From assembly GCA_016212425.1 (NCBI GenBank), contig JACRGJ010000113.1, forward strand, positions 1 through 49,874: 49,874 nucleotides of DNA, in the 5' to 3' direction. Below, piece after piece: positions 35,102 through 42,275 of the stretch. Within the stretch, counting starts at the first letter, position 1. Every line of letters starts with the position of its first letter. The notes under the pieces are model-generated. The model had not been told where the DNA came from. It searched no databases and was given only the letters and a program-made list of their open reading frames with translations. The DNA is from Micrococcales bacterium (GTDB lineage Bacteria > Actinomycetota > Actinomycetes > Actinomycetales > Microbacteriaceae). The translations under genes were made by a program, and so were the position numbers.

Positions 35102-35926
35102 GTGCACGTACTGAGCGTGAGCTCCCTCAAGGGCGGAGTCGGCAAGACCACCGTCACCCTCGGACTCGCCTCGGCCGCCTTCGCGCGCGGGATCCCGACC
35201 CTCGTGGTGGACCTGGATCCCCAGTCGGATGTCTCGACGGGCATGGACATCGCGGTCGCCGGCCACCTCAACGTCGCGGACGTTCTCGCCTCCCCCAAGG
35301 AGAAGATCGTCCGTTCCGCCATCGCCCCCTCCGGCTGGACCCGCGGGCGCCAGGGCACCATCGATGTGCTCGTCGGCTCGCCGTCGGCGATCAACTACGA
35401 CGGACCGCACCCCTCGATCCGTGACATCTGGAAGCTCGAGGAGGCCCTGGCACACGTCGAGCAGGAGTACGAGCTGGTGCTGGTGGACTGCCCGCCCTCG
35501 CTGAACGCCCTCACCCGCACCGCGTGGGCCGCCAGCGACCGGGTCGCGGTCGTCACCGAGCCGGGGCTGTTCTCCGTCGCCGCCGCGGATCGCGCGCTGC
35601 GAGCGATCGAGGAGATCCGCCGCGGTCTCTCCCCGCGCCTGCAGCCACTCGGCATCGTCGTGAACCGCGCGCGGGTGCAGTCGCTGGAGCACCAGTTCCG
35701 GATCAAGGAGCTTCGCGACATGTTCGGACCGCTCGTCCTGAATCCGCAGCTCCCCGAGCGCACCTCGCTCCAGCAGGCCCAGGGCGCCGCGAAACCCCTG
35801 CACATCTGGCCGGGCGAAAGCGCGCAGGAGATGGCCCACTTCTTCGACCAGTTGCTCGACCGCGTCATGCGCACGGCCCGGATCGTCGCGGGCATGCCGA
35901 TGCCGGAGCCGGCGTCGGTCAGCTGA
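35102..35926 (+). CDS. ParA/Soj-family ATPase
   Basis: Deviant Walker A partition-type ATPase: VHVLSVSSLKGGVGKTT at the N-terminus with the signature Lys, then VVDLDPQSDVSTGMD, LVLVDCPPSLNALTRTAW and a final VNRARVQSLEHQF...LNPQLPERTSLQQAQ region. 274 residues, single domain. There is no adjacent parB or parS-like site, so it is an orphan ParA rather than the chromosomal parAB system. GTG 35102 or GTG 35096 are both possible after GAAGGCGAGG; the longer frame starts inside the promoter inverted repeat region. It is divergent from pyc. Confidence 0.87.
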   Translation: MHVLSVSSLKGGVGKTTVTLGLASAAFARGIPTLVVDLDPQSDVSTGMDIAVAGHLNVADVLASPKEKIVRSAIAPSGWTRGRQGTIDVLVGSPSAINYDGPHPSIRDIWKLEEALAHVEQEYELVLVDCPPSLNALTRTAWAASDRVAVVTEPGLFSVAAADRALRAIEEIRRGLSPRLQPLGIVVNRARVQSLEHQFRIKELRDMFGPLVLNPQLPERTSLQQAQGAAKPLHIWPGESAQEMAHFFDQLLDRVMRTARIVAGMPMPEPASVS

Positions 35927-36069
35927 GAACCCCGGCACAGCCCGAGGTTTCGCTGGCTCGCCCGCGCCTGAACCTGGAGCTCGTCTGCGACTCGGCGCAC
36001 CTCAGCCCGCACGATCAACGTGCTCCGACCTCGAATGGATTCCGGCGCGTTACGGGCAGCGAGCCCGGC

Positions 36070-36105
36070 TGGATCTTCTAGCTCGCCTGGATCTTCTAGC
36101 TCGCC
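36070..36105. repeat. Perfect 18-bp tandem duplication across a stop codon
   Basis: TGGATCTTCTAGCTCGCC occurs at 36070-36087 and 36088-36105. The second copy contains the TAG stop of the MerR gene (36098-36096); the first repeats the same stop in frame 18 bp later. The remainder of 35927-36069 shows nothing recognisable. Confidence 0.9.
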
Positions 36106-36650
36106 TGGGCCTTCGCGGCGCGGCGGCTGGCCAACTCATCGGCCGGGTCCTCGCCAGGAGTGCTGTCGATGCCGACGAGGGTCGACTCCACTTCGCGCAG
36201 CACCTTGCCCACGGCGATGCCGAACACGCCCTGCCCCTGACTGACGAGATCGATCACCTCGTCGTCGGAAGTGCAGAGGTAGACGCTCGCCCCGTCGGAC
36301 ATCAACGTCGTCTGCGCGAGGTCGCTGACGCCAGCCTCGCGTAGCTGGTTCACCGCTACCCGGATCTGCTGCAGGGAGATGCCGGTGTCCAGGAGCCGCT
36401 TCACGAGCTTGAGGACGAGGATGTCGCGGAACCCGTAGAGGCGTTGAGATCCGGAGCCGGCCGCGCCGCGCACGGTGGGCTCGACGAGCTGGGTGCGCGC
36501 CCAGTAGTCGAGCTGGCGATAGCTGATCCCTGCGGCGCGGGCGGCGATCGCGCCCTTGTATCCGGCGCTGTCGTCGAGTTCGGGCAGCCCGTCGGTGAAG
36601 AGCAGGCCGAGGTCGTACCGGGACTGTTCGCTCGGTCGGACTTCGTTCAT
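36096..36650 (-). CDS. MerR-family transcriptional regulator (Rv1830-like)
   Basis: A 184-residue regulator with an N-terminal extension (about 1-30), a MerR winged helix (YKGAIAARAAGISYRQLDYWARTQLVEPTVR, RLYGFRDILVLKLVKRLLDTGISLQQIR), and a C-terminal domain with YLCTSDDEVIDLVSQGQGVFGIAVGKVLREVE. No metal-binding Cys cluster is visible, so it is not a classic metal sensor. Position near the second MerR and the FHA gene mirrors Rv1830. ATG 36650 has GAGGAA 6 nt upstream. A palindromic element lies at 36665-36689, suggesting autoregulation (inference). Confidence 0.88.
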   Translation of the reverse strand: MNEVRPSEQSRYDLGLLFTDGLPELDDSAGYKGAIAARAAGISYRQLDYWARTQLVEPTVRGAAGSGSQRLYGFRDILVLKLVKRLLDTGISLQQIRVAVNQLREAGVSDLAQTTLMSDGASVYLCTSDDEVIDLVSQGQGVFGIAVGKVLREVESTLVGIDSTPGEDPADELASRRAAKAQAS

Positions 36651-36664
36651 CGCCGATTCCTCAC

Positions 36665-36710
36665 CCTCAACCTGAACTTGAACTTCAAGCCGGTGCACTG
36701 CCCACGCTAG
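36665..36710 (-). promoter_or_regulatory. Candidate promoter and MerR operator
   Basis: A perfect 13-bp palindrome CTTGAACTTCAAG (36677-36689) continues into CCTCAACCTGAA (36665-36676). Just upstream on the minus strand is a -10-like TAGCGT (36710-36705). The palindrome would overlap the start of transcription of the MerR gene at 36650, consistent with autoregulation. Confidence 0.55.
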
Positions 36711-36771
36711 CCACCGCGGCGGGGCCGGGCAAACACATCCGCTCGACTCCCTCGGCGTGTCGGCCGAAACC

Positions 36772-37470
36772 TCATCGCAGGCGGGTGAGCGCCGAGCGGA
36801 TCAGGCTCGAGCGCACGACCTCGAGTTGCCCGGCGATCTCGCGCGCCAGCTCCGCCGCCTTCGCCCGGCTCGAGGCGTCCTTCCGCCGCGAGACCGGAAT
36901 CAGCGCGCTCTCGATGAGCCCGAGCTCCCGCTCGGCAGCGGCCCGGAAACCGCGGAGATGCCGGGGCTCGATGCCAGAGCGCTGCAACTCGACGAGGGAG
37001 CGGAGCACGGCGAGCGCCTCATCTCCGTAGTGGTCTCCGGCCACGATCAACGACGCGGAGATCGCGTCCTGCAGCAGGAGCGAGGTCGCGCCCGCCTCCT
37101 TGATGAGCTCCTCGCGCGTGAGACGCCGGTCGACCGGCAGCATGGAGGGCGCGGTGACCTGCTGACCCCCGGGCAGCACGGGCTCGCGGCCGGCGTCGAG
37201 GTCGTCGAGGTAGCTGCGGATCACCTTGAGCGGCAGATAGTGGTCGCGCTGCATCGCGAGCACCAGACGGAGCCGTTCGAGGTCGGCGACCGAGAACTTG
37301 CGGTAGCCGGATCCCGTGCGCGCCGGGGAGATGAGGCGTCGCTCTTCGAGGAAGCGCAGCTTCGAGGGGCTGAGGTCCGGGAATTCCGGGCTCAGCCGTG
37401 CCAGGACCTGCCCGATGCTGAGCTGCGGCGACGCGCCCGACGCGCGCGCCGGGGAGGTGGCCGGCGCCAC
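36772..37470 (-). CDS. MerR-family transcriptional regulator (Rv1828-like)
   Basis: A 232-residue protein with a winged-helix domain at about 17-85 (LSIGQVLARLSPEFPDLSPSKLRFLEERRLISP, YRKFSVADLERLRLVLAMQRDHYLPL), and a C-terminal domain with LTREELIKEAGATSLLLQDAI. The arrangement next to the FHA gene matches Rv1828 beside garA (Rv1827). It starts at GTG 37470, sharing one base with the FHA stop (TAGTG), so translation is probably coupled. No effector site is recognisable. The 121-nt gap after it contains the promoter of the next MerR gene. Confidence 0.88.
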   Translation of the reverse strand: MAPATSPARASGASPQLSIGQVLARLSPEFPDLSPSKLRFLEERRLISPARTGSGYRKFSVADLERLRLVLAMQRDHYLPLKVIRSYLDDLDAGREPVLPGGQQVTAPSMLPVDRRLTREELIKEAGATSLLLQDAISASLIVAGDHYGDEALAVLRSLVELQRSGIEPRHLRGFRAAAERELGLIESALIPVSRRKDASSRAKAAELAREIAGQLEVVRSSLIRSALTRLR

Positions 37471-37970
37471 TAGCGCGCTGCCGCGACGAGATCGACGCGG
37501 GAGGCGTAGAACGTCAGTCGGAACTTGCCGACCTGTACCTCGGCGCCGTCGCTGAGGAGGGCCGACTCGATACGGACACCGTCGAAGTAGGTGCCGTTCA
37601 TGGAGCCGAGGTCATGGACCTGGAATGAGGTCCCCATCCGACGGAACTCCGCGTGACGCCGGGAGACGGTGACGTCGTCGAGGAAGATCTCGGCGTCGGG
37701 ATGACGTCCGACCGTCGTGACGTCGGAATCGAGCAGGAAGCGCGCGCCGACGTTCGGGCCGCGCCGAACGACGAGCAGCGCCGAACCGGAGGGCAGGGCT
37801 TGAACCGCCTCGACCTCTTCGGTGGAGGTGCCCGCCTCCAAAGCGGCCAGCTGCGCAGCGAACTCCCCCGTGTAGTGGGCAGTGGTGTCGGGCCCCGCAG
37901 GAGCAGAACGCTCGCGAGGCTCCCCCGGCACCTCGTCGCGTCCGGGTGCGCGCGCGGCGTCGTCGACCAT
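37470..37970 (-). CDS. GarA/OdhI-like FHA-domain regulator
   Basis: In mycobacteria and corynebacteria such proteins control 2-oxoglutarate dehydrogenase and glutamate metabolism and are switched off by Ser/Thr kinase phosphorylation. The 166-residue protein has an N-terminal tail with DTTAHY (T29, T30), aligning with the ETTSVF phosphoacceptor site of GarA/OdhI, and a FHA domain at about 75-150 with VGRH (87-90), SRRHAEF (103-109) and NGTYFDG (125-131). The PASTA kinase in this window could be its kinase (inference). ATG 37970 has GAGGAGGGG upstream. A gcvH gene, usual beside garA, is absent. Confidence 0.9.
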   Translation of the reverse strand: MVDDAARAPGRDEVPGEPRERSAPAGPDTTAHYTGEFAAQLAALEAGTSTEEVEAVQALPSGSALLVVRRGPNVGARFLLDSDVTTVGRHPDAEIFLDDVTVSRRHAEFRRMGTSFQVHDLGSMNGTYFDGVRIESALLSDGAEVQVGKFRLTFYASRVDLVAAAR

Positions 37971-37981
37971 CTGCCCCTCCT

Positions 37982-38584
37982 CTAGCGGTCCAGAGTAACG
38001 GAACTCGCCGATCCCGCCACCCGAGCGCCGTGGGCCAGCCGGACGGCCTCGCGGAGGTAGGCCCACCCTGCCCACCAGTACAGGAACGCACCCCAGATCG
38101 TCACTCCCCACCCGATCGGATTCGAGAACGGGGCGAGGTCGGGCACCGCCGCCCCGAGGAGCAGGACGGGGAACCCGAAGAGCAGGCAGAAGGTGCCCAT
38201 CTTGCCCAGGTGGTGAACGGGAAGAGGACCGTAACCGGCGTTGGCGAGCACCACGCCCAGCACGAGCAGCAGCACGTCGCGCAGCACGATGACCGCCAGG
38301 AACCACCAGGGGACGATGTGCGCCCAGGCGATCCCGAGCAGTGTCGACAGGATGAAGAGCCGGTCCGCCGCCGGGTCGAGAAGCTGACCGACCCGACTCA
38401 CCTGGCCGTATCGCCGCGCCACAAACCCGTCGAGGAAGTCCGTGATGCTCGACACGGCGACGATCAGCAGGGCGGACCCGTACCGCTCCACCGCGATGAA
38501 ACTCAGGAACACCGGGATGAGAAGAAGGCGGACGAGCGTCAGGAGATTCGGGATCGTCGCGATCCGCGAGCTGACGTCGGGCAT
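37982..38584 (-). CDS. CDP-diacylglycerol--glycerol-3-phosphate 3-phosphatidyltransferase-like protein (PgsA family)
   Basis: Integral membrane CDP-alcohol phosphatidyltransferase of phospholipid synthesis. The full motif D-x2-D-G-x2-A-R-x8-G-x3-D-x3-D is present (DFLDGFVARRYGQVSRVG, then QLLDPAADR). About six membrane helices in 200 residues. It starts NLLTLVRLLLIPVFL-like as in PgsA. Position matches pgsA2 (Rv1822) near garA. The precise alcohol acceptor (glycerol phosphate or phosphatidylglycerol for cardiolipin) is not certain. ATG 38584 is preceded by GGAGG 5 nt away; GTG 38590 is in frame. Confidence 0.88.
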   Translation of the reverse strand: MPDVSSRIATIPNLLTLVRLLLIPVFLSFIAVERYGSALLIVAVSSITDFLDGFVARRYGQVSRVGQLLDPAADRLFILSTLLGIAWAHIVPWWFLAVIVLRDVLLLVLGVVLANAGYGPLPVHHLGKMGTFCLLFGFPVLLLGAAVPDLAPFSNPIGWGVTIWGAFLYWWAGWAYLREAVRLAHGARVAGSASSVTLDR

Positions 38585-38817
38585 CGGCACCTCCGCTCCC
38601 GAGCATAGGGGGGCTTGATGGGCCTGACCCTCGCCGTCCCGGGGACGTCGCGTTAGAGCGGCTCAGTGGGCGCCGCCGCGACCCGTGAACGCCCCCGATG
38701 AGCGCGATTCGGGTTACTCTCCGGGGTGCCGCGCGGAGATCTCGGAATGGCCACGTCGTCCTCGCGGAGCGCGCGCTGCGGCGTCCTCCCCGGGGACCCG
38801 ACTGGCGCTCACCTGCG

Positions 38818-38846
38818 TTGACACGGGGCCGATCGACGGATAGATT
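38818..38846 (+). promoter_or_regulatory. Near-consensus sigma-70/SigA-type promoter of the polysaccharide locus
   Basis: TTGACA (38818-38823), an exact 17-nt spacer, and TAGATT (38841-38846). It is the best promoter in the window and drives the plus-strand sugar transferase gene. Confidence 0.85.
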
Positions 38847-38852
38847 GCGCAT

Positions 38853-39085
38853 CAGCGGCCCACATCTCCGGCTCTGCCCCCAGATCCGGTCGGACCGCCG
38901 TTGCTCGCATCGCCTCCCGTTGCCGCGTCCCCGCGCGGCAGATCGATCGTCACCCGCGGTCGTCACCCTCGAACCCGAACGTCGTCCCCCAACGACTTCG
39001 CCTGCCCCCCCGATCAGGTGAATATGCGCCCCCACGCACCCTTCCGTACTTCGGCGTCCGCTCCGTCACGACATCAGGTCACGCG
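38853..39085 (+). other. Long 5' leader of the polysaccharide locus
   Basis: From the predicted transcription start (about 38853) to GTG 39086 lie about 233 nt with no supported gene. It is C-rich, contains a hairpin GCCGCG-N6-CGCGGC (38922-38939) and a 13-bp-spaced pair of CGTCACCC repeats (38948 and 38961). No known riboswitch, JUMPStart or ops element was recognised. The stretch 38591-38817, upstream of the promoter, shows nothing recognisable. Confidence 0.5.
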
Positions 39086-40612
39086 GTGACCACCGTCGAT
39101 CCGCTCCGTGACGCCGGTGCCGCCTTCCTCAACGAGAACCGGCTCGCGTTCGCGACAGCGCCCGTCAGGCCACGAGAGTCGCGGACTGCGACCCGGCGAG
39201 CCCTCGACCGCTACACGGAACTCGTCCGTCTTCTGGACACGCTGGTCGTTCTGGGAGCGTGCGTGCTGGCCATGCTGATCCGTTTCGGCGTTCCCGATCC
39301 GGCCGTTCCGGGGGCGGAGCAGAGGATCAGCCTGTGGGCGGGGGCGGCGATCATCGCGGCCGTCTGGCTCGCCGCACTGGCCATCAACCGCACGCGCGAT
39401 GTGCGCGTCATGGCGACGGACAGTTTCGAGTATCGGCGAGTCATCTCGGCGACCGCCATGGTGTTCGGGGTGGCCGCGATCTTCATGTTCGCATTCGACA
39501 TCCGGTTCACGCGCACCTTCTTCGTGATCGCCTTGCCGGTCGGGCTCTTCGGTCTTCTGCTGTCCCGCCGGCTCTTCCGATCCTGGATCGCCGCGCAGCG
39601 GCGGCGCGGCCGGATGGCGATGTCGACGGTGGTCGTCGGCCCCGAGACGGACGTTCGCCAGGTCCTCAGCCAGCTGGGCCCAAGCACGGCTTCGGCCTAT
39701 CGCGTCGTCGCGGCGGTTCTCGATGAAGCGCCGAGTCGCGTCATCCGGATCGGGGGCGAGACCTTGCCGGTCTCCGACCAGATCGACGACATCGCATCGA
39801 CTGTCGTTCTCCACGACGCCGACGCCGTGATCGTGGCGGGTCAACCGAGGGGCGGCGGTGACTTCATCAAGAGACTCAGCTGGTCGCTCGAGAAGACCAA
39901 CGCGGATCTGATGATCGCGTCGCGGCTCGCCGACGTCGCCGGACCACGCATCCAGTTCCGACCGGCGGAGGGTCTACCCCTCATGCACGTCGAGCTGCCG
40001 ATCTATGAAGGCGGGAAACATCTCGTCAAGCGGCTTCTCGATATCGTCGTCGCGGGTGGAGCGCTGGTCGCTCTCTGGCCGCTGCTGGCCCTCATCGGCA
40101 TCCTGGTTCGCATCGACAGCAACGGCCGGGCGCTCTTCTCGCAGATCCGAGTCGGGAGGGGCGGGACCCAGTTCCGAATGTGGAAATTCCGGTCCATGGT
40201 CATCGATGCGGAGGACCGGCTCACGGAGTTGGGTGAGCACAGCGACGGGAACGGCGTGCTGTTCAAGATGCGCAACGACCCCCGGGTCACCGGTGTCGGT
40301 CGCGTGCTCCGTCGGTTCTCCCTGGACGAGCTACCGCAACTGTGGAATGTCTTCATCGGTGAGATGAGTCTCGTCGGTCCCCGCCCCCCTCTCATCACCG
40401 AGGTCGAGTCGTATGAGGATCACGTCCTCCGCCGGCTCTACTTGAAGCCGGGTCTCACGGGGATGTGGCAGGTGAGCGGCCGGTCCGATCTCTCGTGGGA
40501 GGAAAGCGTCCGCTTGGATCTGTTCTACGTCGAGAACTGGTCCATCACGGGTGATCTGCGCATCATCTGGCGCACCGCGAAGGTCGTGCTCCGGCCCCTC
40601 GGGGCGTATTGA
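39086..40612 (+). CDS. Initiating polyprenyl-phosphate sugar-1-phosphate transferase (WcaJ/WbaP/CpsE-like)
   Basis: Loads the first sugar phosphate onto undecaprenyl phosphate for polysaccharide assembly. The 508-residue protein has about four or five membrane segments in the N-terminal half (LLDTLVVLGACVLAMLIRF to FFVIALPVGLFGLLL), a CoA-binding-like cytoplasmic domain (STVVVGPETDVRQVL), another helix at about 320 and the C-terminal catalytic bacterial sugar transferase domain: KRLLDIVVAGGALVALWPL, RVGRGGTQFRMWKFRSM, DELPQLWNVFIGEMSLVGPRPP and LKPGLTGMWQVSGRS. GTG 39086; weak ribosome binding site. The sugar is unknown. First gene after the long leader. Confidence 0.92.
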   Translation: MTTVDPLRDAGAAFLNENRLAFATAPVRPRESRTATRRALDRYTELVRLLDTLVVLGACVLAMLIRFGVPDPAVPGAEQRISLWAGAAIIAAVWLAALAINRTRDVRVMATDSFEYRRVISATAMVFGVAAIFMFAFDIRFTRTFFVIALPVGLFGLLLSRRLFRSWIAAQRRRGRMAMSTVVVGPETDVRQVLSQLGPSTASAYRVVAAVLDEAPSRVIRIGGETLPVSDQIDDIASTVVLHDADAVIVAGQPRGGGDFIKRLSWSLEKTNADLMIASRLADVAGPRIQFRPAEGLPLMHVELPIYEGGKHLVKRLLDIVVAGGALVALWPLLALIGILVRIDSNGRALFSQIRVGRGGTQFRMWKFRSMVIDAEDRLTELGEHSDGNGVLFKMRNDPRVTGVGRVLRRFSLDELPQLWNVFIGEMSLVGPRPPLITEVESYEDHVLRRLYLKPGLTGMWQVSGRSDLSWEESVRLDLFYVENWSITGDLRIIWRTAKVVLRPLGAY

Positions 40613-40614
40613 TC

Positions 40615-41364
40615 GTGACAGTCACCCCGCTCTCGCAGGAGCGCACGTTTCGGGGAGTGATGCAGCGGCTATCCGCTGCCCAGAAACCGGGGCGCGGGGC
40701 ACCGCCCTACTCACGATGGGTGAACCGTCCTCTGGGGCGCGTCATTGCGGCGACCGCCTACCTTGTGGATCTGAAACCCAATCACGTGACGGCCCTGAGC
40801 GCCGCCTGCACGTTCACGGGGATCGCGCTGCTAGCCCTTGTGCCGCCGGTTCCGTGGCTGGGGCTCGTGGTCGGTGTGCTTCTCGTCCTGGGCTACGCCC
40901 TCGACTCCGCGGATGGCCAGGTCGCCCGCCTTCGCGGTGGGGGCAGTCTCGCCGGCGAGTGGCTGGATCACATGGTCGACGTGACGAAGACCTGTCTCCT
41001 GCACGTCGCCGTGCTGGTCTCCTTCGCCCGATTCGGATACCCCGGTGGCCCGGGGACCCTGCTGCTCCCGCTGGGATACCTCACCGTCTCCGTCGTGTCC
41101 TTCTTCGGGATCATGCTCGCAGACCAGCTGAAGCGGTCCCGCGGCGGCGCCACGACAGCCGGACGATCGCGCGGCAGGCTGCAGACCCTGGTCGCTACCC
41201 CGACGGACTACGGGATCCTCTGCCTCGTGTTCCTGCTCGCCGGGTGGAGAGACGGCTTCGTCGTGGCCTACGCGGTGATGCTGATCGGGCACTCCGCGGC
41301 TCTGCTGGCCGCCATCGCCAAATGGTGGCGGGATCTCACCCGCATGGACCACAACGGCGGGTGA
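40615..41364 (+). CDS. CDP-alcohol phosphotransferase in the polysaccharide locus
   Basis: Integral membrane enzyme that transfers a phospho-alcohol from a CDP-activated donor. The catalytic motif is complete: DSADGQVARLRGGGSLAG followed by EWLDHMVD, i.e. D-x2-D-G-x2-A-R-x8-G-x3-D-x3-D. About six membrane helices. It is distinct from the PgsA-like gene at 37982 and its neighbours are sugar genes, so the acceptor or donor may be a polyol for polysaccharide or a special phospholipid (inference). GTG 40615 is chosen; TTG 40609 overlaps the transferase stop (TTGA) and is equally possible. Convergent with the AKR-like gene, 14 nt apart. Confidence 0.88.
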   Translation: MTVTPLSQERTFRGVMQRLSAAQKPGRGAPPYSRWVNRPLGRVIAATAYLVDLKPNHVTALSAACTFTGIALLALVPPVPWLGLVVGVLLVLGYALDSADGQVARLRGGGSLAGEWLDHMVDVTKTCLLHVAVLVSFARFGYPGGPGTLLLPLGYLTVSVVSFFGIMLADQLKRSRGGATTAGRSRGRLQTLVATPTDYGILCLVFLLAGWRDGFVVAYAVMLIGHSAALLAAIAKWWRDLTRMDHNGG

Positions 41365-41378
41365 CGCGCGGCGAGCGC

Positions 41379-42275
41379 TCAGTCCGACACCGGAGCGAGC
41401 TCGTCCACCAGCGCCTTGGTGCCCCGGATATGCGCGGCGCTCGACGCACCGAACACGATCGACTCGATCCTCGGCTGCGCGAAGATCCACTCGAGTGCCT
41501 CCCGCGGCGGGATGGCTCCCGATGCGAACACGGACATCGCCACCGCGCGGAAGGATCGCGTCTCGAGCACGCGCTGATAAGCCTCGATCCCCCCCGACAT
41601 CCGGAACCCGATCTTGTTGATATTGGAGCAGACGATGGGGTTCTCCACACCGGCATCCTCGAGAGTGTCGAGGGCGGCGGGCAGATTCATCGTGATGAAG
41701 CCCGGCTCCGCGCCGTAACGCGAACGCACATGACGCGCGAAGATGGCGAAGGCGTCCGTGAAGCGGAGCCCGATCAGCATGTCGACGACGACGTTCTGCA
41801 GCCAGACGACCGGGGTGTCCAGGCCGCGGAACATCGCCATCTCGGCGTCGACCAGAAGCGTGATCAAGCCCTCGACGTCCTTCCGAGCGAGTGATCTCCC
41901 GCCTCGCACAGCGGCATCGAGAAGCCCGCCCTCGGGCAGGAAGCGACGGACCGCGCCGAGCATTCCGCTCTCGGTGACGGCATCCGCGTACTTGTGCGCG
42001 TATGGCATCCCGGGATAGAAGGTGAAGCCTGCATATCTGTCGGCGTCGGCCCGGACCCGTTCCACGACGTCCGCGACTCGGTCATGTGTCGTGCACATGA
42101 ACGTCGTGATGCCCGTGTCGTACGCGGTATCGATCACCTCCATCACGGCGTCGATTCCCTGGAATCGCATCGCCTGGGCGCGCGCCTTCTCCTCCGACAT
42201 GTGGTTGACACCGAAGAATTGGTTGTCGCCCAGGAGGACTCTCTTCATGACGTGTGCGCGAGCGGGCATGGTCAC
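41379..42275 (-). CDS. Uncharacterised aldo/keto-reductase-like TIM-barrel protein
   Basis: A 298-residue soluble protein. Conserved-looking blocks are VLLGDNQFFGVNHMSEEKA, VIDTAYDTGITTFMCTTHDR, FTFYPGMPYAHKYADAVTE, ITMNLPAALDTLEDAGVENP, VCSNINKIGFRMSGGIEAY and ESIVFGASSAAHIRGT. The last and the DTAYDTG segment recall aldo/keto reductases, but the usual Asp-Tyr-Lys-His tetrad is not evident, so a different chemistry is possible. GTG 42275 has GAGGAG 6 nt upstream and overlaps the Gfo/Idh stop (GTGA), which implies coupled expression. I do not know a function for this family. Confidence 0.75.
   Translation of the reverse strand: MTMPARAHVMKRVLLGDNQFFGVNHMSEEKARAQAMRFQGIDAVMEVIDTAYDTGITTFMCTTHDRVADVVERVRADADRYAGFTFYPGMPYAHKYADAVTESGMLGAVRRFLPEGGLLDAAVRGGRSLARKDVEGLITLLVDAEMAMFRGLDTPVVWLQNVVVDMLIGLRFTDAFAIFARHVRSRYGAEPGFITMNLPAALDTLEDAGVENPIVCSNINKIGFRMSGGIEAYQRVLETRSFRAVAMSVFASGAIPPREALEWIFAQPRIESIVFGASSAAHIRGTKALVDELAPVSD

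Noticed and set aside
35102-35926. ParA gene as evidence for a chromosomal parABS locus or origin
   Set aside because: No parB, parS-like palindrome, gidB or DnaA-box cluster is visible nearby.
32219-35938. Very long minus-strand open frame (1239 codons) over the pyc region
   Set aside because: It is a shadow of pyc and the ParA gene in another frame: Arg/Gly/Ala-rich, no domain. Such frames are expected at very high GC.
38591-39085. Possible small genes in the gap before the sugar transferase (e.g. frames from 38698 or 38901)
   Set aside because: They have Arg/Pro-rich shadow-like composition and no ribosome binding site; the stretch is better read as promoter and leader.
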